Positions 11,755 through 22,714 of a stretch of 64,000 bases of DNA are shown piece after piece; position 1 is the stretch's first letter, and each line of letters starts with the position of its first letter. Position numbers and translations under genes: made by a program. Location of the stretch: assembly GCA_014281115.1 (NCBI GenBank), contig JACONQ010000004.1, positions 558,001-622,000 on the forward strand, in the 5' to 3' direction. This stretch comes from Laburnicola sp. R22_1. Its lineage: Eukaryota; Ascomycota; Dothideomycetes; Pleosporales; Didymosphaeriaceae. A model generated the notes under the pieces. The model was not told where the DNA came from, did no database searches, and worked only from the letters and a program-made list of their open reading frames with translations.

Positions 11755-12782
11755 GAAACGACGGAATCGGGAGGGGTGGACTGGGAGATGGGCAGGGTGG
11801 AGAGTACCATGGCGAGCGAAGGGAGTCGGTGGGGGACACTTAGTTCAGACCGGTCTTGTAGGTCGTGAAGCTGCAGCTTTTGGGTAATTTCGATTCTGCA
11901 ACTTGGCAAGGCAGCTATCGGTGCTTTTCTTTCTCTCGAGTTTGGGATTTTATTGCGGATGCAAAGGACGCTATATACCATTGGGAATCTGGGTATTAGG
12001 TTATTTATAGGCGGGATTTAGTTTTGGTCACAATATTTTTGTTCTATTAGAATTCGCTTGGTTAGGTCTTGTGCGGTTTTGTGTATGCATTTTGCATAGA
12101 CCGCTAGCGAACAGATTTTGTCTTGCAGATACAAATTATCCGAAACGTCGTTTCATATCACTGCATAGCTCTTCCACACTGATTTCCCACACTTGAAGAT
12201 TCCTCGAATCCTAATACCAGCGTCTACAGGACTTGTGAAGTGCCCGCCTCACGCCACATCGCTCCACTACTAAACCCCACGACTTCCCTATGCGGCCAGC
12301 TTAGGGAACACTAAATATAGTACCATGCTTTAACTGTGTATGCAAACAGATATAGAGTGGATTTGAAATTATGTATGTAAGTTAGCAGGGAATAGTGAAA
12401 AATAAAGATGAGATATTAATTTCCGCGGAGTGTTATATCCGGATCTGTTCCTCTTGTCATTTCGCTATCAAGCGTTAGGAAGGCAGCCTGCACGTGGCGT
12501 ATTTCTTGGATGCATTAAGGCACCTGGTGACGCTACATGTTTTGTATGTATGAAGTCTCTTAGAGTTATGCTACATTCTGTCCACGACTTATAAGGCTTG
12601 TTTGCCTATTCTCAGATAAAATAGCAAAAGATGAGATAAGCCAATACAAGATGGGATGCTCATTCACTACGTACTATATATATATTGAATCGGGTTGTTG
12701 ATCTGTATACTGAATGCTTGACCAAGTCATGCGCAGTCGTGCCTCCAGCTCCGTATATTCTTCCCAAAACCTATGAGGCTAC
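11755..12782. other. Intergenic region, about 1 kb
   Basis: Sits between the 3' ends of the convergent rhodopsin-like and J-like genes. It is moderately AT-rich in 12000-12720 with short TA runs (12673-12686). I could not match it to any repeat elsewhere in the window. Confidence 0.45.
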
Positions 12783-13928
12783 CTAATTTTCCGTCTTTGC
12801 GTTCCCAGCTGAGACCGTTGCCTGGCGACTAGGCACCAAATACTCACGATACCATCGCCAAAATTCTTCATGCCCAGCCCTCCATCCGCTTCCCTGCACC
12901 CCGTACGCATTTTTCAGCCTATCCTGTTTCTTCATGAGCCACCAGAAGGCCTCATTCCAACTTCCCGCCTCACACTCCCCAGCCAGCCCACCTCCGCTGG
13001 CAAAGCACTTCTCCCACAAATGGGGATAATGGGTCTCCATAAAATCGCGAATCACCTCCCCCGACTTCAGATCTACTTCTTGAAACGCCCAACAGCCGTA
13101 AATGGGCATGCCTACACCGCACTTATACGGCAACAGCACATCGTTGATATGCTGCTCTGTATCCGGAAGCGTGATGTACGCGTCGAGCTCCCACAGAACG
13201 TCGATGGTGGAATATAAGTATTCGCGGAAGGCTTGGTACGGGCTTTCGGAGAGCGGGAGGTGCACGTCTTGGACGAGATGGAGGCCGCGGGAGACCGGGA
13301 TCATTTGAGCGTCCAGAAGAGCACGACGAACGGGATTCATGAGAATAGCGTAGGCCTCGCGGAGCTTGAGGTATTCGATGGTGCTGTTTATGATGATGCT
13401 TTGGTCGACGCTCGGTTGGCCTTCCAAATGTCCAGGATTGACGTCGAGAGCTTTATCGAGGAAAATCTCCATAATATGCTCAAATGAGGCGTTGGGCTTG
13501 ATGGCGAGGACATCGTAGGGGTCGCGGTAAGGTGTGATGAGCGGAAAATCGAGCGGCTTGAAGACGTGCTTTCGTGGTATGTTGGTGCTTGCCCTGCTTT
13601 TTGAGTCAAAGGAGATGTGAAGTATGACGCCGAGGAGGAAGCCTGCTGAGGCGATTCGCATGAGCGCGCTACGATGAGCGCGCCACTGCTCGATCCTCCA
13701 AGTACATGTTGCACAGACTCCGTTCCCGAAAAGGATCAGGTATTGCCCAGGGATGTGAAAATGAGACCGAACGAAAGAAGTAATCACCACGCCAAGGATA
13801 ATAAAGATAAGTAGGGGAACGGTGAGGTAATACTGATCATGTCGGTGGATATCGAGGTGGAGGGCAAAGAGACATGACAAAGTGGAGAGGAATATAAGAA
13901 GTTGAATAGCTACAGTGAGCAGAGCCAT
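12783..13928 (-). CDS. Membrane protein with a degenerate DnaJ-like domain
   Basis: Single exon, 381 residues. The N-terminus has two to three hydrophobic stretches (residues 2-24, 34-54 and 90-106), so it is membrane-anchored. At about 132-206 lies a J-like region: DPYDVLAIKPNASFEHI matches helix I-II, and LREAYAILMNPVRRALLDAQ matches helix III-IV. The loop that should carry His-Pro-Asp reads VNPGHLEGQP, so the Hsp70-stimulating HPD is absent. The C-terminal ~170 residues (GVGMPIYGCWAFQEVDLKSG; Trp-rich end) match no domain I know. The family placement rests on the helix pattern, so the function is open; a J-like (type IV) adaptor or simply a lineage-specific protein are both possible. The ATG chosen starts immediately before the first hydrophobic segment. 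Confidence 0.7.
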   Translation of the reverse strand: MALLTVAIQLLIFLSTLSCLFALHLDIHRHDQYYLTVPLLIFIILGVVITSFVRSHFHIPGQYLILFGNGVCATCTWRIEQWRAHRSALMRIASAGFLLGVILHISFDSKSRASTNIPRKHVFKPLDFPLITPYRDPYDVLAIKPNASFEHIMEIFLDKALDVNPGHLEGQPSVDQSIIINSTIEYLKLREAYAILMNPVRRALLDAQMIPVSRGLHLVQDVHLPLSESPYQAFREYLYSTIDVLWELDAYITLPDTEQHINDVLLPYKCGVGMPIYGCWAFQEVDLKSGEVIRDFMETHYPHLWEKCFASGGGLAGECEAGSWNEAFWWLMKKQDRLKNAYGVQGSGWRAGHEEFWRWYREYLVPSRQATVSAGNAKTEN

Positions 13929-14986
13929 GGGAGATTGTATAGAGCCGTGCTATTAGCGGTACCGTAACTGCGATTTTGGCGCGTGGGTAAACTTTTGGAA
14001 GCCGCCCTGTAGAAGAGTGATGCTGTTGTGAAGTACGTTGGTGCATTTTTCTTTTTTTGAGAACAAAGAAAGGCGGTCTACCTCCTTTCGGCAACGCGCT
14101 CTGGAATGAAGATGAAGTGACCGTGAACGAACATTCCTCACACTTACGTGTATAACCGACATTAGTCATATTTGTTCCAGTCCGTGTTCATTTGAGACTT
14201 CGACTATAACCCACAAAGCGTATGACTGCGCTAGGAGGAGTGAGTCGATACTGGGGCGCTTCCTTGCATAAACCTTTGAGGATCATTAGAAGAACTTCAA
14301 CCGAAGTTGTTGCTTAGTCCATTAGCGAAAGTTACGATTGGATGCATAGACCTAGCTTTCATCCCATGCCGTTCGGATCATATGATATTCCAGCGAGACA
14401 GGCCTGCACATGTGTAATTCGCAGAATCCATTAAATATATGGCCCCAAGAGGCCGAGGTCGCTGTCAATATGGAAAAACGCTCCCTTCACCGACTGGTTC
14501 AGTTAGCGTAGGTGGCAGAGTGGTGCCTGACATTTCCCAGAGAGTGCCTGATCTCCACAGCAAAGCGCGACTGAGCGGTCCATTGGTTGTCTCGTGCGAA
14601 AACAGGCGTGACGAAGGTTTGTGCGACCAATGGTATACAGGCCCCCTGCGACGGTATCACAAATTTACGGGCGCATAACCGACAACGGCCGCTGATTGGT
14701 CGCCTGGAGCACCAATGTCAACACCCCATTCACATACGCGTGATCAAAGTCCACTCTCACCTGGCTGGGCCGATATTCTCAGGGATAATACTCTAAACAG
14801 TATATAGAGCACCTTGTACTCCCCGAGTCTTACTCCTGTGCCGCAATCGTGACTGCAGCGCTGACTCTGTGCCGCAGACCCCAATCATAAGCCTTTAAAA
14901 CGACGATTCTGCGCCATTCCAACGTCGAAACGTATTCCACTTGATCTTGACCGGATACCTTGAATCATTTAGAGCAAGCTTTCGCA
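13929..14986. other. Intergenic region upstream of the small secreted protein gene
   Basis: About 1.06 kb between two divergent genes. A TATA-like stretch (cagtatatagagc) lies near 14799-14811, about 180 bases upstream of the start at 14987, a plausible promoter element. No gene recognised. Confidence 0.4.
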
Positions 14987-15488
14987 ATGCAGCTCCTCAC
15001 TCCTCTCGTTGCCTTCACCGGCCTCTTCACCACTCTCGTCGCGGCCAACTCCTGCACTGGCAACAAAGCCAATGCCGGTTATTGCGAAGTCCTCACCTAC
15101 ACAGACCGTACCACCAGCTCTAGCAACCCTCCTTCAACTTCCCAGTGCGAGGCATCCTGTCTCGACGTGCTGACCGACGCTGGAGACTGGAGTGTCAGCT
15201 TTCGTGGCCAGCCAGCTGGGTATGTTCAGCACATGGTAAACTCTGCCTGTAGCTTCAGTGTCGGGAGAGTGAGTATTACAGCTTACCCAGGGCTGATGTT
15301 TGACTCTAACAGTAATGGAACAGGGCGCTGACCAACCGAACGATTACCAGTTCCTCATGGATAATCAGGATATCATAGACATCTTCGACGAGGTCAACAA
15401 GAGATTCGGTGGAGCGCATAAGGGAAAGGTGTCCGCGCAAGGAACGATGAAGTGCCAGGGGAAGCTGGCGACTTGGTATGTGGATTGA
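14987..15488 (+). CDS. Small secreted six-cysteine protein, function unknown
   Basis: Exons 14987-15268 and 15324-15488 with a 55-nt intron; 148 residues. The start MQLLTPLVAFTGLFTTLVAA is a clear signal peptide with predicted cleavage near residue 20. I prefer it over an in-frame ATG nine codons upstream, which would bury the signal sequence. The mature protein has six cysteines (three disulfides possible) and a conserved-looking core: DAGDWSVSFRGQPAGYVQHM, NSACSFSVGRG and MDNQDIIDIFDEVNKRFGGA. It resembles small extracellular proteins found widely in plant-associated ascomycetes, some assigned to glycan-binding or effector-like families, but I cannot name the family with certainty. Secretion is supported by sequence; any role in host interaction is speculation. 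Confidence 0.8.
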
Positions 15489-15635
15489 GTCTGTAACGAT
15501 CGGAAGTGTGAAGTGTGAAGTGTGACGGGCAAGACCCTATACATGTGGAGGAATTTTTTAATGTCAGAGGCGTTTTCGCTACATAAATACAGACCTTATG
15601 GGCGCTTTGGCTTTTACCGAGCCCATGATGACAAT

Positions 15636-17513
15636 CTACTCCCAATTCTTCAAAAAATCTTTCACGTCTTCTAACTCCCTTTTTATTACTTCCGCGTGCT
15701 TTCGGCTCCTCGGTGTAATCCTCACCTTGAACGGTTTCGGTTCGGCTAGAAAGCCTTCTTCGTATGCCTCTGTATCAATCTCGACGTTCTCCCCCGTCTT
15801 CTCATCGATACCGGGCTCGATGTTGAAAGCCCACAGCAGTCGTGCGGTGATGCGCCACTGTGTACGCTCAGCGAGTTGGATCCCCACGCAAATACGGCGC
15901 CCAGCGCCGTATGCGTAATGATCGCGATTCTCGTAGTCGCTGCTCCCGGCGTAATCCATTGCAAGCTTTGGATGGTTGAGGTAGCGGTCGGGATTGTAGG
16001 TATCGGGGTCATCATATTGGGAACGGCCAAGAGCCCAGGCGGGGATAATGATCATGGAGCCTTTAGGGATCAACATGCCTTCGTACCAATCGTCTTGTCT
16101 CAAGCGATGCGGGACGCCGATGGTAGCACTATATCGAGCTGGTTAGCATGAATTTCCTGAAAGCTCAAGATGCAGAAAGGTGGGAGCTCACGGTGGATGG
16201 ATGCGCAAACCTTCCTTGATAATGCAGTTGACATACGGCGCGGCCTGGAAATCACTCCACGTTGGCAACCTCTCCGTGCCACAAATTTCGTCCAACTCCA
16301 CTCTTGCCTTTGCCTGAACTCCTGGATGCTTAGCAAGATACATGATGTTAGTTAGCATAGCTATGGCCGACGTATCAGCAGCGCCCTGCATAACAGATCC
16401 AAAAAAGTTGGCGAATTTTGTGCTGTGTATGGGTAGTTCAGACTTGATGTCTCCATCAAGCATCCTGTCAATGAGGGAATCACGCTTGTCACCTTGGCTG
16501 CGGCGCCGCTCGACCCGTTCTTTTGACTCGACCCAAATGCTCGTCATGACTTGGAAGCACTCAGTGGCTCGCGCTTTGGCGCGATTCCATCGACTAGGGA
16601 TGAGTTTGAGAATCGGGAACTGTTCAGTTGGCGGGTACGAGCCTGGTTCGATGGCTTTATTGGCCTGTTTCTTTAGTCAATTTATACACTGCGACATAAT
16701 GGCGAGTGCCATACTATCTCCATAGTTCTGTACACACCCTGTATTTGTCAGTGTTGCATATACGTCCTGATTTCACTCAGCCTACCATTGCCCAAAAGTC
16801 ATCCTGAGACGCAGCTCGTTGCCCATACAAAAGAATGGTTGCAGTCGAAGCAGTGCACCGTTTGATGAGCTTCCTATACTCATCGGGCCTGATGAGCAAG
16901 TCGTGCATCAGCGTGCTGATTCTGTAGATGAAATCAGTTCTATTAATGTGACTTGCTTGCCACTTGGCTCTGTGCTCCTCTGTTCGTTTCTTCCGACATA
17001 CTCAGCTTCAGAGATCCTCGCTATATCTCCATCCAATTTCGACGGTGCCAAAAATTGTGCCACAATCTTCCGCTGTGTCCTCCAAACCAGATCCGCGTCC
17101 AGGTTGCCAAAATTTTCATTTCCGAACGCATCAAGAAGCTGCTGCTCTTGCGGCCTGTCCGAGTATATAGCGCTTCTCTTGTCTACCAGATCGTGGACTG
17201 CGCGTTTGCTGTTGAGTACCACCATGGTACCTTTTCCCACTTTGAGCGAGTACACACTGCCGTACTGGTCGCCCCATTCTTTGAATCTTTGCGGGAGGTT
17301 AGCATGGTCGCCATTATGGTGGTGTTAGACGTGCTTTCGGAAAAGGTCTTTGCCAGCTAGTAGGTGCGCGTTGCCGAGAATAGGGATAGTAGGTGGGCCT
17401 GGAGGGAGATGTTTCTCGCGATGGCCAAATCGGAGGAGTTGAAAAGAAAAGTAGAGGGCGCATAAGCCACACAATGCCCATACGAATGGAACTGCACTGG
17501 GTGGCTCCACCAT
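15636..17513 (-). CDS. Cytochrome P450 monooxygenase
   Basis: Six exons: 17513-17335, 17286-17002, 16921-16786, 16738-16715 (24 nt), 16664-16192 and 16128-15636; 529 residues. An N-terminal membrane helix ([20 protein letters not shown]) is followed by the Pro-rich hinge [13 protein letters not shown]. The I-helix oxygen-binding motif is GAADTSA, ExxR is EGLR in [11 protein letters not shown], the PERF-like motif is YNPDRYL, and the heme loop is [10 protein letters not shown] with C446 as axial ligand (Tyr replaces the usual first Phe). It is therefore an intact ER-anchored class II P450 needing a P450 reductase. Intron 1 appears to be GC-AG (AAA|GCACGT), and the 24-nt exon GVYRTMEI is required to keep the frame into [12 protein letters not shown]. 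The sequence is similar in layout to fungal O-methylsterigmatocystin-oxidoreductase-like P450s; no biosynthetic backbone gene is near, so the substrate is unknown. Confidence 0.9.
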
Positions 17514-18184
17514 GCCTTGTGAAGATGTTTTTCGATGGGAACAGCTGGGAGGAAAAGAAAGATAATGTTAGTCAATCATCATGTATCACATACTGTTGGG
17601 GAATCAATATATATGTTTCAACAGTAATACGACAGCGTAGCGCCTCTTGAATTCGAGTGGCCTTTCGCGAGAAGTCTATTCCTTGCAAAGGATGCGCCTA
17701 GAGCTCCCGTATGCATGCGCATGTGCATGCCCTCCCATGATTGGATCAAGGCTGAAGCATGCGTGCGCCTTGGCGTATTGGTACTGGTGTTGATGATGAC
17801 AGCAGCACCGGAAGACTGGGGCTGTTGACGCCAGCAGCACCGGAAGCAATGAGGATACCTTTGTGCGAGACGTAGCGAGACAAGGTGCAGCGAATACGAG
17901 ACGTTAGCGATGTGGAGGCCTAGAAATGGGGCAATACGCCAGCCCGCACAAGACCACATCCGCTATGGAATGGGGACAATATTGCAAGTATAAGCAATGC
18001 CATTTTCTTATCGCGCGAAGAGAAATTTTTGATCAATACCAGTCGATATTGGTTAGGCGTTAGTGACTGGCAGTGTTGCAAGAGCGGATGATGGAAGACT
18101 CTTTCACACGTAGATCAATCTGATCTGATAAGATAAGACCCCACCTCGCACAAACCTCCTCAGTCATCCCATCACAACAACCCA
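17514..18184. other. Shared upstream region of P450 and amidohydrolase genes
   Basis: About 670 bases between divergent start codons; no recognisable element other than a short imperfect repeat of gcagcaccggaag at 17803-17841. Confidence 0.4.
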
Positions 18185-19917
18185 ATGTCCTCTGACCAGA
18201 CCACGACTCTCTTCACCAACGCCCGCTTCTTCGTCGGGGCTTCTTCATCCTCCGTCAACGCATCCCTCCTTGTTAAAAATGGAAAAATTGCATACATAGG
18301 CCCGTCTGATTCCTCCGCATTGCACCCTCATCACAACACCGTGACCCAGGATCTAAATGGCCAATATGTTCTTCCCGCCTTCATCGACGCGCATACACAC
18401 TTTCTTCTCCTGGGCCAATCCCTCGCAAAAGTGCAGCTAGACGGATGCAAAGACCTCGGAGAAATACGGCTCCGCATCCGTAACTATGCCCAAGAACATC
18501 CGCACAAAGAGCGCATCCTGTGCAGCGGGTGGATGCACAGCATGACCGCCAACCAGGCAAAAGCCTCTATGTTGGACGATCTAACAGACAGACCCATTTA
18601 CATCGACTCCAAAGACTTGCATAGCTGTTGGTGAGTCACATATCGCCCGAAAAATAATTCGGCCCCGCCCTATACGGGAACATTCCCAACTAACATGTTG
18701 GTCGTGACGTAAGGTGCAACACCGCAGCGCTGCAAGAGATGGGTGTCCAGGACATGGACGACCCAGCCGGCGGGACCATCGAGCGCGATGAATCAGGAAA
18801 AGCATCAGGGCTGCTGAGCGAAGCGTGCGTGTTGCTCATCGTATGGCCCCATCTCGCAAAAGTGCTTTCCATCGAGGAAAAATCAACCTCGTTGAAAGCC
18901 GCCATCGCTGCGTACCACAAGGTGGGCTGCACAGGTTGCATAGACATGGCCATGGATGAGAACGCATGGGAGGCCATCCTCGCCCTGCGCGACGCCGCGA
19001 ATGGCCACCTCCCCATGCGAATAGCAGCATACTGGTGCATCAACCCTGGCGACGGCGAAGCGAGCCGCCTCCGGCAAGTCGACCGCGCCATCGAACTCTC
19101 CAAGTTGTACAACACCTCCACAAGTCCCGATATACGCATTGTAGGCATCAAGATAATCTGCGATGGTGTCATCGACGCGTGTACCGCTGCCCTCTCGGAA
19201 CCATACACTACAAACACTGCCTCTCCAAACCCGATATGGACACCCTCTATGCTTGACCCCGTTGTCAAAAAAGCGTGCGATGCAGGCCTTCAGTGCGCGT
19301 TACATGCTATCGGCGACCAAGCCGTGTACAACGCCATCAACTCACTCGAAGCCCATGGCAAGCCTGGCCAGCGGCACCGCATCGAGCATCTCGAACTGAC
19401 AGCCCCCAAAGACGCCGCGCGGCTAGGTAAACTGGGAATCACAGCATCCATTCAACCCGTGCACGCGGATCCAGCAATTTTGCGTGCATGGCCCGCATTA
19501 CTGGGCCCTGAGCGTCTTAAGCGCGCCTTCGCGTACAAAGATTTTGCGGACCACGGGGCTACGCTGGCCATTGGGTCTGATGCTCCCACCGCGCCTCACG
19601 CGCCTATCAGAAACTTGTACGTTGCTACGACGCGCAAGTCAGCACGGTATCCGGATGCAGGGGATACACCTGTGAATGAGAAGTTTGCTCTTGGAATTGC
19701 GGAGGCAGTGGGCGCGGCGACGGGAGGTGCGGCGTATTCCTGCTTTGCAGAGCAGCGTGTGGGGAGTCTGGAGGTGGGGAAAGAAGCGGATTTTGTAGTC
19801 GTAGATATGGAGTTTCTGGCTGAGGCGTTGCTGAGCGCGAAGGTGCTGCAGACGTGGTTTGCGGGTGAGAAGGTGTATGATGCGTCAGACTCGGTGGAGG
19901 AGAAACCAAAGATGTAG
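18185..19917 (+). CDS. Amidohydrolase family 3 (YtcJ-like) metal-dependent hydrolase
   Basis: Two exons, 18185-18630 and 18714-19917, with an 83-nt intron (GTGAGT, branch CTAAC, acceptor GTAAG) that splits a Trp codon; 549 residues. The TIM-barrel amidohydrolase motifs are in order: FIDAHTHF (H70, H72), the family-typical IKIICDGVIDACTAAL region in place of the carboxylated Lys region, HAIGDQAV (His), HRIEHLE (His) and AIGSDAPTAPHAP (Asp). This is the YtcJ/imidazolonepropionase-related branch, which hydrolyses N-acyl or cyclic amide substrates; substrate unknown. No signal peptide, so probably cytosolic. It is head-to-head with the P450, which might indicate co-regulation but there is no further support for a pathway. 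Confidence 0.88.
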
Positions 19918-21133
19918 GCTCGACAATGAGCCAAGGACTTTACTGGCTGTGAATCACATATAGATACACTCCAGATGAAGAACAATCAGTACCCATCAAG
20001 TACGCAGAAATTCCATTCCACGATGCCGTGCTTTTCCGTGAACTGCGACATTCACATGGGTGGGTCTACCCATTGCATCAGAGTACTGCCAGATATCTGC
20101 TCTCTCACCAACATCAGTGCGCTCTTACTTCTTACATCAACTTTCTGAAAGTCCGTCAAGGTTATACTAAGCAGCTTCGTCGTGAAGTGGACCAATTATT
20201 TATCTACAGGTGGAACCGAACCCATCCTAACCAACACACTGCTCTCCAAACATAAACCTACCTCAACATCATTACATACATCCAAGAACTCGACCACGCC
20301 TAAACCCCAGGCATCGACTATCCAAGAGAGCAAAGAAGATGACTAAACATGCTCCGGAGCGCACCCCAATACCGTCCAGTCGTAGCGGTGCAGTGGTTCG
20401 GCCCACCCTGAAGTAATAATTGAGTTTTATTTAGACGCCGACTCGGGGGCCTAACTCAGTGACTCTTTCAAACCCAAATAAGTGTTTGCTTCATAGCCTG
20501 TTTGTTCCTCGATACCTGGACATGTCTACCATCTAGTGGGAAGAGTATACTTAAAAGCGGGATCATAATAGTCAGCAGGCTGACCCCATTATAGTAAAGT
20601 GAGATACGTATGACCCTATAGACGTACATATCCTGCGAGAACACACATATAAGCTAGAAGATGTGCGAAAGCAGGACGTGACTCAGTACGGTGGAAAGAG
20701 TGACGCGTGCTGCCACCTGGTATTAAGCTGACTCAAGTAAGTCAACCACCCCACCCACACTCAACGCCTCATCGCCTTCTCACCCAGCCTCGAGGTATCG
20801 CGCGCTTCAACAGACTTAAAAAGAGCCAAGCGTCTATATCCCTTCCCATTCATCTATTTCAGAATGCCACATATATATACAAGCCACCAACCTGTGTATG
20901 GTGCGGACTCGACCTTGGTTAGAATCGTAACACGACGAAGATCTTCAATACAAGCCACCAACCCCCCTCCCCCAACATTTCCCTTACCCACAAAAGCCCC
21001 AGCCTCGCCATAAATCGCGTAATGAGTAGAGTGCATGGATATCATAAAAACCAAACAGCAAACCAAGAACGTAAACCCCCCAAAAGAACAATCATCCTCA
21101 CACACACACACGCCTCAAAAGAACTACAATGCA
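19918..21133. other. Intergenic region between amidohydrolase and UGO1
   Basis: About 1.2 kb between two convergent genes. It holds no recognisable gene. The only structured item is the short insertion with flanking direct repeats at 20877-20963, given separately. The stretch 20700-21130 is C-rich on this strand and lies next to the UGO1 3' end. Confidence 0.45.
20877..20963. repeat. 55-bp insertion with 16-bp flanking direct repeats
   Basis: ATACAAGCCACCAACC occurs at 20877-20892 and again, exactly, at 20948-20963. Between them lie 55 bases (20893-20947) starting TGTGTATGG and ending ATCTTCA. A second copy of the same 55 bases, with only about five differences, is at 37614-37668. The flanking repeats look like a target-site duplication made when the 55-bp piece inserted. 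The length of the duplication argues for non-LTR-type (target-primed) insertion rather than an LTR element. Confidence 0.7.
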
Positions 21134-22714
21134 TTAAAACTCTCCACCCCCGGCCCCCATAGCAGCAGCCCCCCAAATACCCACCAACCCCCAAAACCCC
21201 ACCCTCCACCCTCTCCAAAGCCCATTCAACCCTTGCCCCTTGCGTATCCTCGTGCGGCCCGAAAAGCCCACCCCTCGTCCCGGAGCCTGCTGACTCGCCG
21301 CCTTCGCTGCCGGCGGACCCACGACCTGCACGCCCTCGTCCCGGACGATGAACCACATGGTCCCCAGCACGCCCTTGTACGGCCCGGGCTCCACAATCGT
21401 CTTGAAGGAACGGATCGACGGGTCTTCATTTTCCATGCCGTAGACGGGCGACTTGAGCGAGTGGGAGGGATCAGGTTGGCGGTATTCGGCGGCTAGGCGC
21501 GCGTTTTCGTGCTCTTGGAGGAGGGCGACTTGGCCGCGGCGGAGCACGGTTTCGAGGGGGAGGCGAATGAAGAGTTCGGCGGAGGAGGAGAGGAAGGTGG
21601 CAAAGGAGTAGGCGGTAGGCGTGACGATGGGGTCGATGGAGAAGGTGGATCGTAGGAAAAGGGGTGTTGACGAGGAGATGAAGGTCGGGATTGTGGAGTG
21701 GAGGAGGGTTACGGGGAGCAGGCTTGCGGGAACGGCGAAGCTGGGCAGCAGCGAGAGGGAGGGGTATATTGTGCGGGGCGGGGCGGAGGTCGGTGTGACG
21801 ATGAGGCGGGTGCGGATGAGGTCCAGGGGCGCGAGGAGGGCTGCTGCAATGGCGGTGGCGGCAACAGCGACGCTGAGGGACATGAGCGGTGAGGGGCTGT
21901 CGATGATGTCGAGGCCGCCGATGCCGCTTGCGCTGACGCCCAGGAGGCCAGGGTCCGGCACGTTGAGGAGGGCGGAGAGCATGCTGCGCGTCCAGCTCTC
22001 GGTCGTCTTGAGCAGGAAGTTGTACACGAAGGTGACGTTGGTGCCCTTCCACACGCCCCAGGCCGACTCTTTCTGCCACAGCTGTGCAATGACTTCGAGC
22101 AGCGAGTCTGCCTTGCGCAGCTCCAGCTTCCGTGGCGCCAGCGGCGGTGCCTGTGTCGGTGTGCTGTCTCGCGAGCGGCTTGCTGCATGCCTCCTCCTCT
22201 TCTGTGGGCTCCGCGACCTCTCGCCGCCGCGCTCGTAGGTCGGGCTGTGACTGTGCCGGTGCGGTGCGGTGCTGGTGAAGTAGTCGGGCGAATCGTCATC
22301 CGACTCGTCGGACGGATAGTCTTCGAACTTGCCGCTCGCGAACGAGTTCGGGCGGCTCCGGAGCTCGTCGCCATTCACCAGCAGGCTCGGCGGCCCCTGT
22401 CCCTGGGCCTGGTGTATCTGCAGCAGCGTCTTCGCGGCCTCAAAGGGCTGGGCCAACAGCACCGAGGTGTAGTTCCACAGCGCCTGGTCCAGCAGCTTCT
22501 TCGCATGCTCGGCGACGCTGGGCGAGCTGTCGGCAAAGTACGAGTCGTAGTCGAGTTCGGACAGGATATCGCGTGCCTGGGTGCCGAAGCTGGGCTTGGG
22601 CGCCGTGCGCGACGAATATGATGAATTGCGCTGCGGCTGCTCGGGCGGCAGGCCAATCGAGGGCGGGATGTAGTAGGGCCGCAGCGGGTTCGGGGCGTCG
22701 CGCGAGGCCGCCAT
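21134..22714 (-). CDS. UGO1: Mitochondrial outer membrane fusion/carrier-like protein Ugo1
   Basis: Single exon. I prefer the ATG at 22714 (MAASRDAPNPLRPYY, 526 residues) because the residues before it read like leader sequence; an upstream in-frame ATG at 22786 would add 24. Ugo1 is a modified mitochondrial carrier protein in the outer membrane that links Fzo1 and Mgm1 during fusion. Visible features: NPLRPYYIPPSIGLPPE at the start, LLAQPFEAAKTLLQIHQAQ (carrier-like PxxxxK signature, degenerate), an acidic/Ser-rich disordered insert with SDESDDDSPD, WGVWKGTNVTFVYNFLLKTTESW, AALLAPLDLIRTRLIV (second carrier-type signature) and LPLETVLRRGQ (third). The C-terminus GLWRGWRVGFWGLVGIWGA completes the repeat. 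Its divergent neighbour encodes another mitochondrial protein, with 241 bp between the starts. Confidence 0.88.
   Translation of the reverse strand: MAASRDAPNPLRPYYIPPSIGLPPEQPQRNSSYSSRTAPKPSFGTQARDILSELDYDSYFADSSPSVAEHAKKLLDQALWNYTSVLLAQPFEAAKTLLQIHQAQGQGPPSLLVNGDELRSRPNSFASGKFEDYPSDESDDDSPDYFTSTAPHRHSHSPTYERGGERSRSPQKRRRHAASRSRDSTPTQAPPLAPRKLELRKADSLLEVIAQLWQKESAWGVWKGTNVTFVYNFLLKTTESWTRSMLSALLNVPDPGLLGVSASGIGGLDIIDSPSPLMSLSVAVAATAIAAALLAPLDLIRTRLIVTPTSAPPRTIYPSLSLLPSFAVPASLLPVTLLHSTIPTFISSSTPLFLRSTFSIDPIVTPTAYSFATFLSSSAELFIRLPLETVLRRGQVALLQEHENARLAAEYRQPDPSHSLKSPVYGMENEDPSIRSFKTIVEPGPYKGVLGTMWFIVRDEGVQVVGPPAAKAASQQAPGRGVGFSGRTRIRKGQGLNGLWRGWRVGFWGLVGIWGAAAMGAGGGEF

Noticed and set aside
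14987..19917. Secondary-metabolite cluster (secreted protein, P450, hydrolase)
   Set aside because: No polyketide synthase, peptide synthetase, terpene cyclase or dimethylallyl transferase is present and the flanking genes are housekeeping.
20893..20947. Possible solo LTR, because it starts TG and ends CA
   Set aside because: Only 55 bp long and flanked by a 16-bp duplication; LTR elements give 4-6 bp duplications and longer LTRs.
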